Assembly (NCBI RefSeq): GCF_000013645.1
Contig: NC_007951.1
Span: 2,790,001-2,854,000 of the forward strand
Direction: 5' to 3'
Origin: Paraburkholderia xenovorans LB400
Lineage (GTDB): Bacteria > Pseudomonadota > Gammaproteobacteria > Burkholderiales > Burkholderiaceae
DNA: 64,000 bases
Position 1 is the stretch's first letter; the number at the start of each line of letters is the position of its first letter. Positions 28,751-38,537 of this stretch are shown here, piece after piece. The translations under genes were made by a program, and so were the position numbers. Below the pieces are notes generated by a model, which saw nothing but the letters and a program-made list of their open reading frames with translations, was not told the origin of the DNA and did not search any database.

Positions 28751-30347
28751 CGAAGTCGTAGAACTGTCGCGCCTCCAGTTCGCCATCACGGCGCTTTATC
28801 ACTTCCTGTTCGTCCCGCTCACGCTCGGCCTGTCCTGGCTGCTCGTCATCATGGAATCCGTCTACGTGATGACCGGCAAGCAGATCTACAAGGACATGAC
28901 CCAGTTCTGGGGCAAGCTCTTCGGCATCAACTTTGCAATGGGCGTGACCACCGGTCTCACGCTCGAATTCCAGTTCGGCACCAACTGGTCGTACTACTCG
29001 CATTACGTGGGCGACATTTTCGGCGTGCCGCTCGCCGTCGAAGGCCTGATGGCGTTCTTCCTCGAATCCACCTTCGTCGGCCTGTTCTTCTTCGGCTGGA
29101 AGCGGCTCTCCAGGGTGCAGCACGTGATCGTGACGTTCCTCGTCGCGCTCGGCTCGAACCTCTCGGCGCTGTGGATTCTGGTGGCCAACGGCTGGATGAA
29201 CAATCCGGTCGGCGCCACCTTCAACTACCAGACCATGCGCATGGAACTCGACAGCATCTTCTCCGTGCTGTTCAATCCGGTCGCGCAGGTCAAGTTCGTG
29301 CACACCGTCTCCGCCGGCTACGTGACGGCCTCGATGTTCGTGCTCGGCGTGTCGTCGTGGTATCTGCTCAAGCGCCGCGACACCGAATTCGCACTGCGCT
29401 CGTTCGCGATCGCCGCCGGTTTCGGCCTTGCGTCCACGCTGTGCGTGATCGTGCTCGGCGACGAATCCGGCTACCGCACCGGCGAAGTCCAGCAGGTCAA
29501 GCTCGCCGCGATCGAATCCGAATGGGAAACCGCGCCCGCGCCGGCCCCGTTCACGATCATCGGGATTCCGAACCAGAAAGAAGAGCGCACCGACTACGCG
29601 ATCCGGGTTCCCTACGCGCTCGGCCTGATCGCCACCCGTTCGCTCGACGAACCCGTGGTCGGCCTGAAAGACCTGATGGTGCGCAACGAAGCGCGCATCA
29701 GGAACGGCATGCTGGCCTACGCCGCGCTGCAGAAGCTCAAACAGGGCGACGTCACCGACGAAGCCAAAGCCGCCTTCGACGCGCACAAGCAGGATCTCGG
29801 CTACGGCCTGATGCTCAAGCAGTTCACCGCGAACGTCACCGACGCCACGCCGGACCAGATCACCCAGGCCGCGAAGAAAACGATCCCGCCGGTAGCGCCC
29901 GTGTTCTTCTCGTTCCGGCTGATGGTGGGCCTCGGCATCCTGTTCCTCGCCACCTTCGTGCTCGCCTTCTGGTTCTGCGCGCAACGTTCGCTGCTGCTGG
30001 AAAAGCGCCGCTGGTTCCTGCGCTGGGCGCTGTGGGCGATTCCGCTGCCCTGGCTCGCGGCCGAATTCGGCTGGATCGTCGCCGAGGTGGGTCGTCAGCC
30101 GTGGACCATCGCGGGCATTCTGCCGACTAACCTGTCGGCCTCGAGTCTGACCGCGGGCGACCTGTATCTGAGTATCGGCGGCTTCGTGGTGTTCTACACG
30201 GTGCTGTTCATCATCGAAATCATGCTGATGTTCAAGTACGCGCGGCTCGGTCCTTCTTCGCTGCACACGGGCCGCTATCACCACGAACAACCGTCACCGG
30301 ATCAGCCGCTGGACAACCGGCCGCTGCCGACCAGCACGGTCGCCTGA
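28740..30347 (+). CDS. cydA: Cytochrome bd ubiquinol oxidase subunit I
   Basis: A 535-residue membrane subunit that oxidises quinol and carries haems b558, b595 and d. Haem ligands are visible at H21, H188 and M395, with the conserved E101 and E109 in [11 protein letters not shown]. The quinol-binding Q-loop (about residues 245-385) is of the long type. The ATG at 28740 has AAGGTG in front; an upstream in-frame GTG is less likely. High-affinity O2 reduction fits the low-oxygen regulon. Confidence 0.95.
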   Translation: MPVSEVVELSRLQFAITALYHFLFVPLTLGLSWLLVIMESVYVMTGKQIYKDMTQFWGKLFGINFAMGVTTGLTLEFQFGTNWSYYSHYVGDIFGVPLAVEGLMAFFLESTFVGLFFFGWKRLSRVQHVIVTFLVALGSNLSALWILVANGWMNNPVGATFNYQTMRMELDSIFSVLFNPVAQVKFVHTVSAGYVTASMFVLGVSSWYLLKRRDTEFALRSFAIAAGFGLASTLCVIVLGDESGYRTGEVQQVKLAAIESEWETAPAPAPFTIIGIPNQKEERTDYAIRVPYALGLIATRSLDEPVVGLKDLMVRNEARIRNGMLAYAALQKLKQGDVTDEAKAAFDAHKQDLGYGLMLKQFTANVTDATPDQITQAAKKTIPPVAPVFFSFRLMVGLGILFLATFVLAFWFCAQRSLLLEKRRWFLRWALWAIPLPWLAAEFGWIVAEVGRQPWTIAGILPTNLSASSLTAGDLYLSIGGFVVFYTVLFIIEIMLMFKYARLGPSSLHTGRYHHEQPSPDQPLDNRPLPTSTVA

Positions 30348-30382
30348 TTCGCCGCCACCGAGATTCAAGGGAAAAGATCATC

Positions 30383-31519
30383 ATGGATTATGCAACCCTC
30401 AAACTGATCTGGTGGGTACTGATCGGCGTACTGCTGATCGGCTTCGCACTCACCGACGGCTTCGACATGGGCGCGGCGATCCTGCTGCCGTTCATCGGCA
30501 AGACGGACGCCGAACGGCGCATCGTCGTCAATACCGTGGGCGCGACCTGGGAAGGCAATCAGGTCTGGCTCATCACCGCGGGCGGCGCGATGTTTGCCGC
30601 GTGGCCGCTGGTGTACGCGGCGTCGTTCTCCGGCTTCTATTTCGCCATGCTGCTGGTGCTGTTCTCGCTGTTCTTCCGGCCGGTCGGCTTCGACTACCGC
30701 AGCAAGCGTGAAGATCCGCGCTGGCGCAGCGCGTGGGACTGGGCCCTGTTCGTCGGCGGCTTCGTGCCGTCTCTCGTGTTCGGCGTCGCGTTCGGCAACC
30801 TGCTGCAAGGCGTGCCGTTCTCGTTCGATACCGATCTGCGCGTGACCTATCACGGCGGCTTCTTCGCGCTGCTCAACCCGTTCGCGGTGCTGTGCGGGCT
30901 CGTCAGCGTGTCGATGCTGGCCGCGCATGGCGCCGCCTTCGTGAAGATGAAAGCGGACGACATCGTGGCCGAGCGCGCGTCGCTCGCGCTGCGGATCGCT
31001 TCGTTCGCGGCCGTGGTGCTGTTCCTGATTGCCGGCGCGCTGATCGCCACGATGATCGGCGGCTATCAGCTGGTCGACGCCGCGCCGCTCGACACGGTGG
31101 CCAATCCGCTGCTCAAGAGCGTGACCGGCGCGCCCGGTTTGTGGCTGGCCAACTACGCGACCTATCCGTGGATGGTGGCCGCGCCGGTGGCCGGTCTGGC
31201 GGGCGGTGTGCTGGCCACGCTGCTCGCGCGCTCGCGCTTCGAGAAGAGCGCCTTTCTGGCGACCTCGCTGATGATCGTCGGCGTGATCCTCACGGCGGGC
31301 TTCTCGATGTTCCCGTTCATCATGCCCTCCTCGCTCGACGGCCGCAGCAGCCTCACCGTGTGGGATTCCACCTCGAGCCGCATGACGCTGCAGATCATGC
31401 TGATCGCCGTGATCGTGTTCCTGCCGCTCATCCTGATCTATACGAGCTGGGTGTATCGCGTGATGCGCGGCAAGGTGACCGCGGCGGCGCTCGAAGAGAA
31501 CCGGCACACGATGTACTGA
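30383..31519 (+). CDS. cydB: Cytochrome bd ubiquinol oxidase subunit II
   Basis: A 378-residue subunit with about eight helices. The start [29 protein letters not shown] is the family signature, and [20 protein letters not shown] follows. It pairs with CydA. It is 35 bases after cydA and 54 bases before cydX. Confidence 0.95.
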   Translation: MDYATLKLIWWVLIGVLLIGFALTDGFDMGAAILLPFIGKTDAERRIVVNTVGATWEGNQVWLITAGGAMFAAWPLVYAASFSGFYFAMLLVLFSLFFRPVGFDYRSKREDPRWRSAWDWALFVGGFVPSLVFGVAFGNLLQGVPFSFDTDLRVTYHGGFFALLNPFAVLCGLVSVSMLAAHGAAFVKMKADDIVAERASLALRIASFAAVVLFLIAGALIATMIGGYQLVDAAPLDTVANPLLKSVTGAPGLWLANYATYPWMVAAPVAGLAGGVLATLLARSRFEKSAFLATSLMIVGVILTAGFSMFPFIMPSSLDGRSSLTVWDSTSSRMTLQIMLIAVIVFLPLILIYTSWVYRVMRGKVTAAALEENRHTMY

Positions 31520-31573
31520 GCGGCATTCCGCACATTTTCGCAAATCACTGGAACTGCTTACCGGGAGCACACA

Positions 31574-31699
31574 ATGTGGTATTTCAGCTGGATTCTTGGT
31601 ATTGGCGTAGCGCTTGCGTTCGGCATAATCAACGCGCTTTGGCTTGAATCGGCCCGACCGGTTCAGGGCACCAGGCGCCCTGATCAGAAGCGGGTCTGA
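31574..31699 (+). CDS. cydX: Cytochrome bd oxidase accessory subunit CydX
   Basis: A 41-residue single-helix protein: MWYFSWILGIGVALAFGIIN, then ALWLESARP and a short basic tail. The MWYFxWILG start and the NALWLE motif are diagnostic for CydX, which stabilises the bd oxidase haems. The ribosome site is weak (GGGAGC, 8 bases ahead). It is located directly after cydB as in other genomes. Confidence 0.92.
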   Translation: MWYFSWILGIGVALAFGIINALWLESARPVQGTRRPDQKRV

Positions 31700-31744
31700 G
31701 TCGATGGAAGGGTGTTCGGGTCGCCGGGCAGGAAGGAGCATTCA

Positions 31745-32764
31745 ATGAGCACCGCCGCGCCGTTGGCGCAGAAAACCGACACCTTCCCGCTGGACCGCGG
31801 CTATCTGTTTTCAGCCAGTGGAACCGGCCGCGAGATAGACGCGGACACCGCAGCCGGGTGGCTGGAGCATCGGAACGACAGCAGCGGGGAATTCATCTGG
31901 CTACATTTCGACGATATTCCCGCAGTGCTGGACAGTCTGCCGTTGCGACGCATGGTGAGCATGCCGCAAGCCTTCACTGAAACCCTCAGGGAAGGCTCGC
32001 GTTCAACCCGGATGACGCACGTGCGCGAAGACGTCATTGCCGTGCTCAACGACGTCGAATACGACTTCAGAAGGCAAACGCCCCTCCAGGTGGCGACGTT
32101 GTGGCTCAATGTCGGCGACCGCTGTCTACTCAGCGCGCACGCCCGGCCGCTGCGCTCGGTCAATCAGCTGACACTGGCTATCGAAGCCGGGCAGCCCTTT
32201 CGCAGCCCCATGTCACTTCTGATCAACCTGCTGGAAGAGCAGGCCGATGTCCTGACCGGAATTGTGCGAACGGCCGCCCAAACAGCCAATAAAGTGGATG
32301 AAACGCTGCTCACCGGCAAATTGCCGAAACGTTCGAGCCTGGGCATCATACGCCGCGACCTGGTGAGCCTGCGCCGGCTGCTGGCGCCGGAGCCTGCCGC
32401 ACTCTTTCGCCTCGTCAACCGGCCGCCCAGATGGGCGCGTGACGAAGACATCCAGTCGCTGCGGCAATCCGCCGAGGAGTTTTCGCTGAGACTGCGCGAC
32501 ATGAGCGGCCTCGAGGAACGCATCAAGCTGCTGGAAGCGGAAATCGCCAATCGCGTGGCCGAGCATACGAACAGGAGTGTGCTGATCCTCACGGCCGTCA
32601 CCGTGATTGCGTTGCCGATCAACCTGATCTCCGGCTTGCTCGGAATGAACGTGGGCGGCCTTCCCTTCAGATACGACACTCGCGGATTCTGGATCGTCGC
32701 CACGATCGCCGTGCTTCTCACGAGCCTCGCAGCCTGGCTGATCTTTCGCCCGAGGCGCGATTGA
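31745..32764 (+). CDS. CorA-family transporter, ZntB subgroup
   Basis: A 339-residue divalent-cation transporter. It has a large cytoplasmic N-domain, a long helix, and two C-terminal helices. The pore motif GMN appears in SGLLGMNVGG. The short loop GGLPF after GMN is typical of ZntB (zinc transport) rather than CorA (magnesium). It starts at the ATG 31745 with GGAAGGAG. It begins 45 bases after cydX, so it may be read from the same promoter. Confidence 0.87.
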   Translation: MSTAAPLAQKTDTFPLDRGYLFSASGTGREIDADTAAGWLEHRNDSSGEFIWLHFDDIPAVLDSLPLRRMVSMPQAFTETLREGSRSTRMTHVREDVIAVLNDVEYDFRRQTPLQVATLWLNVGDRCLLSAHARPLRSVNQLTLAIEAGQPFRSPMSLLINLLEEQADVLTGIVRTAAQTANKVDETLLTGKLPKRSSLGIIRRDLVSLRRLLAPEPAALFRLVNRPPRWARDEDIQSLRQSAEEFSLRLRDMSGLEERIKLLEAEIANRVAEHTNRSVLILTAVTVIALPINLISGLLGMNVGGLPFRYDTRGFWIVATIAVLLTSLAAWLIFRPRRD

Positions 32765-32790
32765 TGCCGGTTCATACCGGTCACCGGCAG

Positions 32791-32816
32791 AAAAAAAGCC
32801 CGGACGAACCGGGCTT
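32791..32816 (-). terminator. Rho-independent terminator
   Basis: On the minus strand AAGCCCGG-TTCGT-CCGGGCTT is followed by a run of seven Ts in total, so it stops the gene at 32928-33515. The same stem could also end the zntB-like transcript on the plus strand. Confidence 0.85.
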
Positions 32817-32927
32817 AACACGCTACTCCCGGGGGTCCCCACCCCCAATGCAAACCTTACCCCGGTCCCGCTCGAACTCCCTTGTGCTGAATCAAGGCCG
32901 GCTTACGTCGACGATCGATCAGACCAG

Positions 32928-33515
32928 TCAGACGCCCGATTTCCAGGGCCACGACGGATATAAGCGTCCGCCGTTTTCCACGCTCTCACGCGCAGCCTGT
33001 GACCGGTCGCCACTATCGCGTTCGATATCGCCGGCATCCGGCCGCCCCGTATCCGCGTCGGCGAGAGGATCCGGCTGTTGCGTATCCGCGCCAGTGGCGG
33101 CCTCGCCGGGCTGCTCGCCCGCTTCGACGGGCTTCAGGTTCGCGCCGAACCACGCAACCGCCTTGCGCAGTGTCGCGACATAGTCCTGCCAGCCTTGCGC
33201 GTTGCCCGTAAAAAGCGCCTGCTGAACCGTACGCGCCAGCTGCTCGCGATCGAGCTCCAGTTCAAGCAATTCCCTCGGCCAGGAAAGAAAGGCAGCAGTG
33301 GCATGCTCGACGAAATCCCGCGTGGTCATCGAAGGCGATACATGCGTGAGCAGAGGCAAGCCCTCCAGCGAATCATGCGCGGCCACTGCTTCGTGCACGG
33401 TCTGTTTGTCCTGTTTGCCCTCTTTGTCGCCGCTGCAAATCATGAGACGATTGACCGCCTCCAGCACGTCGCCCAGATGAAGCAGCAACGCACGCCGCTC
33501 ATACGCATCTTTCAC
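32928..33515 (-). CDS. Uncharacterised acidic protein
   Basis: A 195-residue protein I do not recognise. The N-terminal about 130 residues look helical and soluble (LLHLGDVLEAVNRLM, then SWPRELLELELDREQLARTVQQALF); the last 60 are Asp/Gly/Ala-rich and probably disordered, ending YPSWPWKSGV. No signal peptide or membrane helix. A GTG at 33513-33515 is chosen since AGGGAG lies 8 bases before it; a GTG six codons earlier is possible. It lies downstream of the lemA-TPM genes on the same strand (131-base gap) and ends at a strong terminator. Confidence 0.6.
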   Translation of the reverse strand: MKDAYERRALLLHLGDVLEAVNRLMICSGDKEGKQDKQTVHEAVAAHDSLEGLPLLTHVSPSMTTRDFVEHATAAFLSWPRELLELELDREQLARTVQQALFTGNAQGWQDYVATLRKAVAWFGANLKPVEAGEQPGEAATGADTQQPDPLADADTGRPDAGDIERDSGDRSQAARESVENGGRLYPSWPWKSGV

Positions 33516-33646
33516 GTTTTCGACTCCCTGCACACGACACCCATCCGAACCCCGCGCATGGCGGCCGACGGTGCAAACGAAACGGGCACCGCTAACGGCC
33601 GCTCACTCGCGGACGCCTTGTCGCGCCTCTGCAAGCGGACGCATGC

Positions 33647-34144
33647 TCACAGGATAGCCGGCTTACTCGGCAATTCGTCGCATGTCCCGGTTTCTGCCGG
33701 GAAGTGCTTCCTGAGTAACTCCGTCACCTGCCCGACGCCGCCCAGCACGCCGGCCTCATAGTTACCGCGCCTGAATTCCGCCTCCATTCGCTGGCAGATC
33801 GCTTCCCACTCGCCTCGTCTGACCCTGGCGTGCACACCCCGGTCGGCGACGATCTCCACATCATGATCGGCGAGCAGCACATAAATCAGTATCCCATTGT
33901 TGTGCTCGGTATCCCAGACGCGCAATTGGGAAAAGACGTCGATCGCGCGCTCCCGGGCCGAGATCCCTTCCCAGAGCGCCGCGATGTGAAGCGTGCCTTC
34001 AACGGCGAAACGGATCTGCCCCATGTGCGCGGCATGGCTGTCGCGCACGGCTTTGTCGATGGCCCGCAGCACCGGGACCGGAAAGGCCCGGTTCACATGC
34101 CAGCGGGTCAGGAACAGATGTCTGCTGATGCGTTCGAGATTCAT
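33647..34144 (-). CDS. TPM-domain protein
   Basis: A 165-residue protein of the TPM (TLP18.3/Psb32/MOLO-1) domain family without a signal peptide. Typical features are AIDKAVRDSHAAHMGQIRFAVEG, RAIDVFSQLRVWDTEHNNGILIYVLLADHDVEIVADRGVH, and GxxxGVxxVTELL. The start MNLERISRH is at 34142-34144, two bases after the stop of the membrane TPM protein. Likely works with it and LemA at the envelope; the biochemical role is not established. Confidence 0.82.
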   Translation of the reverse strand: MNLERISRHLFLTRWHVNRAFPVPVLRAIDKAVRDSHAAHMGQIRFAVEGTLHIAALWEGISARERAIDVFSQLRVWDTEHNNGILIYVLLADHDVEIVADRGVHARVRRGEWEAICQRMEAEFRRGNYEAGVLGGVGQVTELLRKHFPAETGTCDELPSKPAIL

Positions 34145-34146
34145 GG

Positions 34147-35004
34147 CTACCACCTGCCCGACGCGCCGCCGCCGCCGAATCCGCCACCGCCGCCCCGGAA
34201 GATATCGCGGCCGGAACCGCCGCCGAGCCTTCCGGACTGCCCGCCGATCACGCGCGCGCCGGCGCTGGCGCCGAGACCGCTGCCGAGCAGCGTAAACGCG
34301 AGCGCGATCACACCGGCGGCGATCGCGATCAGCAGCGCGCCCGACAGCATCCACGCAACCACCGCGACGGCGCCCCCGGTCACGACGGCGCCGGGCAGCC
34401 GCCCCAGCAACACGCGCAAGACACCGCCCGCCACCAGGGTCAGCACGAAAAGAACCGGCAGATAGCGCCCGAACCGCGTTGAGCCGCTGGCACGCTGATC
34501 CGGCGCGGGTAAAGGCTCGCCGTCGACCACACGCATGATGCTGTCGACACCGGCCGCGACGCCGCCGTAGTAATCACCCTGTCTGAACCGCGGAACGATC
34601 GTCTCGTTGATGATGCGACTGCTCGTTGCGTCGGTGAGCGCGCCTTCGAGGCCGTAGCCCACTTCGATGCGAAGCGTCCGGTCGTTCTTCGCAATGATCA
34701 GCAGCACGCCGTCATCGACGTTTTTGCGGCCCAGCTTCCATTGCTCGACGACGCGAAGCGAATATTGCTCGATGGTCTCCGGCGCGGTGGTAGGCACCAT
34801 GAGCACGGAAATCTGGCTTCCCTTTTTCGTCTCGAACGCTTGCAAGGTCTGTTCGAGCGAAGCGCGCTGGTCGTCCGCGAGGGTGCCGGTCTCGTCGGTG
34901 ACATGCGCGCTCAGCGCCGGAATCGGCACTTCCGCGCCCGCGCCGGGCGGCAGGAAGGCGCAGAGGACAAGCAGCAGCGTGCCGGTCAGCTTCAGGATGT
35001 TCAA
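34147..35004 (-). CDS. YgcG-type TPM-domain membrane protein
   Basis: A 285-residue protein with an N-terminal signal sequence (LTGTLLLVLCAFLPPGAGA), a periplasmic TPM domain (about residues 30-155, with KNDRTLRIEVGYGLEGALTD), two close membrane segments (about 185-250) and a Gly/Ser/Arg-rich tail ending GGGGFGGGGASGRW, as in YgcG relatives. It starts with TTG at 35002-35004, overlapping the lemA stop (TTGA). This unusual start would make translation depend on lemA. Confidence 0.85.
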   Translation of the reverse strand: MNILKLTGTLLLVLCAFLPPGAGAEVPIPALSAHVTDETGTLADDQRASLEQTLQAFETKKGSQISVLMVPTTAPETIEQYSLRVVEQWKLGRKNVDDGVLLIIAKNDRTLRIEVGYGLEGALTDATSSRIINETIVPRFRQGDYYGGVAAGVDSIMRVVDGEPLPAPDQRASGSTRFGRYLPVLFVLTLVAGGVLRVLLGRLPGAVVTGGAVAVVAWMLSGALLIAIAAGVIALAFTLLGSGLGASAGARVIGGQSGRLGGGSGRDIFRGGGGGFGGGGASGRW

Positions 35005-35621
35005 TTTGCCGCTCCGCTGGCCGGCGTGGGCGCCGTGTTGAAATCGACCTGCGGCGGGCGGGCGATCTCCGCTTCGTTCGTGACCGAAAAGTTAGGTTTC
35101 TCTTTATAGCCGAACACACTGGCCGTGAGATTGGACGGGAACGACCGGACAGTCGTGTTGTAGTCCTGCACGGCCTTGATATAGCGGTTTCGAGCCACCG
35201 CTATACGGTTTTCGGTGCCTTCGAGCTGCGCCTGCAGGTCGCGGAAGTTGGCGTCCGACTTCAACTGCGGATAAGCCTCGGAAACGACCAGCAGTCTTGC
35301 CAGCGAACTCGACAGTTGCGCCTGGGCGGACTCGAAACGCGCGAACGCCTGCGGGTCGTTCAGCAACTCGGGCGTAGCCTGCACGGATCCGACCCGCGCG
35401 CGAGCCTCGGTAACGCCGAGAAGGACAGCCCGCTCCTGGCCTGCAAAGCCCTTCACCGTATTCACGAGGTTCGGAACCAGATCGGCGCGGCGCTGATACT
35501 GGTTGACGACCTCCGACCAGCTTGCCTTCACCTGTTCGTCCTGCCTCTGGATCGCGTTGTAGCCGCATCCGGAGAGCATCGTGACGATGGCGGCCAGCAA
35601 ACCCAGATATAGCGTGCGCAT
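35001..35621 (-). CDS. LemA-family protein
   Basis: A 206-residue envelope protein. The N-terminal lipoprotein signal ends in LSGCG, so it is probably lipid-anchored. The LemA core has VKASWSEVVNQYQRRADLVPNLVNTVKG and ENRIAVARNRYIKAVQDYNTTVRSFPS. The ATG at 35619-35621 has AGGGAGA in front. LemA and YgcG-type TPM proteins are common neighbours; function is unknown. FNR box 4 lies 126 bases upstream. Confidence 0.88.
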   Translation of the reverse strand: MRTLYLGLLAAIVTMLSGCGYNAIQRQDEQVKASWSEVVNQYQRRADLVPNLVNTVKGFAGQERAVLLGVTEARARVGSVQATPELLNDPQAFARFESAQAQLSSSLARLLVVSEAYPQLKSDANFRDLQAQLEGTENRIAVARNRYIKAVQDYNTTVRSFPSNLTASVFGYKEKPNFSVTNEAEIARPPQVDFNTAPTPASGAAN

Positions 35622-35746
35622 TGAATTTTCTCCCTGTTTTAATAGCCGCATGGACCGGGCCGATGAGCGGAAGCATCGACACACGCCACGCGACGCAAGC
35701 GGTTCTATCCCTGCAACGAACAGTATTCGCTGTGAAGCTGGGTTCG

Positions 35747-35760
35747 TTGATCCCGGTCAA
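35747..35760 (-). promoter_or_regulatory. FNR/ANR box 4, upstream of lemA
   Basis: TTGATCCCGGTCAA. Reading the minus strand, TACTGT follows after 21 bases. It lies in the 349-base gap between lemA and the end of ftsH, which otherwise holds no supported gene. Confidence 0.7.
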
Positions 35761-35970
35761 GCCCATGAGAACTGGCGGATCGGCGCGCGTGACGTGCGGC
35801 CGTTCAATGCGCGGGCCGGTGCAAAACCCGGCCTCATGAATCGCCATTTGCGTCGTGTCGAGGCTGCCGTCGCGAAACCCTTTCGTCAGTTGCGGACGCG
35901 CGCAGCACCCGCGCCGCCGTTGCACTGGCTACACCGCCGCCGGGTAGCAGATAGTCGATTTTTCGCGCCG

Positions 35971-37950
35971 TCATGCCACTGACCCGTGCTGGGCGAGTGG
36001 AGACGGAGTGCCCGCGGCGTTCGCCTCGGGCGCCGCGGGCCCTGAAGCGCCGGTCCCCGCCGCACTGGCTGCCGCCGTGGCGTTCTGTTGCAGCGCGGTT
36101 GGCGGCGCGGCGTCGCCGGTCATCAGTTGCAGCAGCGTGGCCTGGTCGAGCACTTCGCACTCCAGCAAGCGCCGCGCAATGCGGTCCAGTTGCGCGCGGC
36201 TGTCGGCGAGCGTGCGCGTCACGCGTTCGTGGGCCTCGGCCAGTTCGCGTCGAACTTCGTCGTCGACCAGCTTCGCGGTGCTTTCGCTGAAGCGCTCGCC
36301 TCGCCCGCCCGCCGACGGATAGCCCACGCCGGGATCACTGCTGTCGAACGTGAAAAGCCCCAGCCGCTCGCTCATTCCGTAGCGTGTCACCATATGCCGC
36401 ACCAGCGCCGTTGCCCGGTCCAGATCGTTCTCGGCTCCGGTCGATACGTCGCCGAAAACGATTTCCTCCGCCACGCGTCCGCCGAGGTACGCGTCGAGCC
36501 GGTCCAGCAGTTCGCTCTTGCGCAGAACGTAGCGGTCTTCGGTCGGCACCTGCTGCGTATAGCCGAGCGCGGCGACGCCGCGCGGAATGATCGACACCTT
36601 CTTGACGGGGTCGCAATGTGGCCGGCTCAGCGCGACCAGCGCGTGGCCCGCTTCGTGATAGGCAATGGTGATCTTTTCCTGTTCGTTCATGACGCGGCTT
36701 CTGCGTTCCATGCCGGTCATCGCCCGGTCGATCGCTTCGTCGAAATCCACCATGCCGACCGCGGATTTGTCGAGTTCGGCCGCATGCAGCGCGGCTTCGT
36801 TGACCACGTTGGCGAGATCGGCTCCGGCAAAACCGGGCGTGCGCGATGCAATCTCGGCCAGATCGACGTCCGCTGCGAGCGTCACTTTCTTCACGTGGAC
36901 CTGCAGGATCTGCCGGCGCCCGTTGAGGTCCGGCCGGTCGATGGCAATATGCCGGTCGAAGCGTCCGGGCCGCAGCAAGGCCGGATCGAGAATCTCGGGG
37001 CGATTGGTCGCCGCCAGAATGATCACGCCGGAATTCGGCTGGAATCCGTCCATCTCGACCAGCAGCTGATTCAGGGTTTGCTCGCGTTCGTCGTTGCCGG
37101 ATGTGACACCGGCGCCGCGCACTTTGCCGAGCGCATCCAGTTCGTCGATAAAGACGATGCACGGCGCCTTCTTCTGCGCCTGTTCAAACAGGTCGCGCAC
37201 CCGCGCCGCCCCCACTCCCACGAACATCTCGACGAACGCCGAACCGCTGATCGAAAAGAACGGCACGCCCGCTTCCCCCGCCACGGCCTTGGCAAGCAGG
37301 GTCTTGCCGGTACCCGGCGCGCCGACGATCAGCACGCCCTTGGGAATCTTGCCTCCGAGGCGCCGATAGCGCTCGGCATTACGCAGAAATTCGACGATCT
37401 GCTTCAGCTCGGCCTTCGCTTCGTCAATGCCGGCGATATCGTCGAATGTGACGTCGGTGTCCTGTGCGACGTAGACTCTGGGCCTGCTTTTGCCGATCCC
37501 GCTGAAATCACGCAAACCGCCGCCACCGCGCCGCATGAAAACACTCCACACAGCCGCGAGCATCAGTATGGGGACGATCCAGCCGAGCACCGCCGCCAAC
37601 CCTATCCTGTCGGCTACACCGGTATAACGGACGCCCGAGTTGGCGAGATCCTCGATCAGATGATCGTCGCTCACGCGCACGGTCAAAAAGCGCCACGGCT
37701 CGCCATTGGCGGCGAGTCCGCTCGCGGCGGATGCCGGCAGCAAAGGAGCCGCGCCTGGCATCCGGACGCTGCCGGTGATCTGGTCCGAACCGATCTCCAG
37801 GTTGTCGAGTTGCCGCGCGACCAGCAGCCGGTGAAAGTCGCTGTACGCGATCGCTTCGGTCGGTTGCCGGTACAGGAAGATCTGCGCGAGAAGCAGCAGC
37901 ACGACGCCGATCGGTATCAGTACACCTGTGTAATTCGATTTTTCGTTCAT
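35971..37950 (-). CDS. ftsH: Accessory ATP-dependent zinc metalloprotease FtsH
   Basis: A 659-residue membrane protease. Two helices (about 9-27 and 118-138) flank a periplasmic domain; the AAA module has Walker A GAPGTGKT at 210-217 and Walker [12 protein letters not shown], then the SRH region and the zinc site HEAGH at 432-436. The C-terminus is an Ala/Pro-rich tail of about 60 residues. It is set among stress genes rather than next to rrmJ/folP, so it is probably a second, stress-specific FtsH. It sits in the unit BON-zinc ribbon-ftsH downstream of FNR box 5. Confidence 0.9.
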   Translation of the reverse strand: MNEKSNYTGVLIPIGVVLLLLAQIFLYRQPTEAIAYSDFHRLLVARQLDNLEIGSDQITGSVRMPGAAPLLPASAASGLAANGEPWRFLTVRVSDDHLIEDLANSGVRYTGVADRIGLAAVLGWIVPILMLAAVWSVFMRRGGGGLRDFSGIGKSRPRVYVAQDTDVTFDDIAGIDEAKAELKQIVEFLRNAERYRRLGGKIPKGVLIVGAPGTGKTLLAKAVAGEAGVPFFSISGSAFVEMFVGVGAARVRDLFEQAQKKAPCIVFIDELDALGKVRGAGVTSGNDEREQTLNQLLVEMDGFQPNSGVIILAATNRPEILDPALLRPGRFDRHIAIDRPDLNGRRQILQVHVKKVTLAADVDLAEIASRTPGFAGADLANVVNEAALHAAELDKSAVGMVDFDEAIDRAMTGMERRSRVMNEQEKITIAYHEAGHALVALSRPHCDPVKKVSIIPRGVAALGYTQQVPTEDRYVLRKSELLDRLDAYLGGRVAEEIVFGDVSTGAENDLDRATALVRHMVTRYGMSERLGLFTFDSSDPGVGYPSAGGRGERFSESTAKLVDDEVRRELAEAHERVTRTLADSRAQLDRIARRLLECEVLDQATLLQLMTGDAAPPTALQQNATAAASAAGTGASGPAAPEANAAGTPSPLAQHGSVA

Positions 37951-38001
37951 CGCCGTTTGCGCCGATCGTCAGACAGCTTGAGGGAAATCCGGCCTCGCCT
38001 G

Positions 38002-38514
38002 TCACTTGCCCGATGAACGGACCCAATGGGCACGCAGAAGCCCTTCGTTGTCGCGATAGCTGATCTCCAGCTCGCCCTGATGCGCATGCAGCATCGCCGC
38101 GCCGAGCCGGCGAACCAGATGCGGCCCCGTGGTCTGCACGACGATATGCTCCGGCTGCTGCTGTATATCCATGATCCGTTCGAGCGGATGCTCCTCCTTC
38201 TCGCCATCGGCCTGATGATGCAGCAAGGCCAGAACTTCGTCGGCGCGGTTCAGCAGATAGTCGCCGTCGAAAGTGATTTCTCCCGCCGGCGCCTGCTCAT
38301 GAATCCGCTTGCACGCCGGGCATTGCAACTGATGCATCTGCCCGGCCGACATGCGCCACGTCCAGCGGCCGTCGTCAAATACCGCGCCGCAGTCGGGACA
38401 GCGCGAAGCGCCCGCGCTTCGTCCGCGCGGCCGGTAACTGTCGTAGATATGGGCTTGGGGCTGCCTGTCCCGGCGCATCTGTTTGCGCTTCAATCGTGTC
38501 TGTATCGTGGTCAT
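38002..38514 (-). CDS. Zinc-ribbon protein with two CPxC motifs (NMD3-like)
   Basis: A 170-residue soluble protein. CPDC (about residue 38) and CPAC (about residue 65) would bind one zinc ion, as in NMD3-type ribbons; the N-terminus is highly basic (RLKRKQMRRDRQPQ). The rest is a small alpha/beta domain. Function is unknown. The ATG at 38512-38514 has AGGGG 8 bases ahead, better than the GTG nine codons earlier. It lies between BON and ftsH genes in one unit. Confidence 0.75.
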   Translation of the reverse strand: MTTIQTRLKRKQMRRDRQPQAHIYDSYRPRGRSAGASRCPDCGAVFDDGRWTWRMSAGQMHQLQCPACKRIHEQAPAGEITFDGDYLLNRADEVLALLHHQADGEKEEHPLERIMDIQQQPEHIVVQTTGPHLVRRLGAAMLHAHQGELEISYRDNEGLLRAHWVRSSGK

Positions 38515-38537
38515 TTCGCAGCCCCTCGTGGTAATAG

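Noticed and set aside
28641..30290. A 549-codon frame opposite cydA
   Set aside because: Antisense shadow with low-complexity Glu/Arg/His content.
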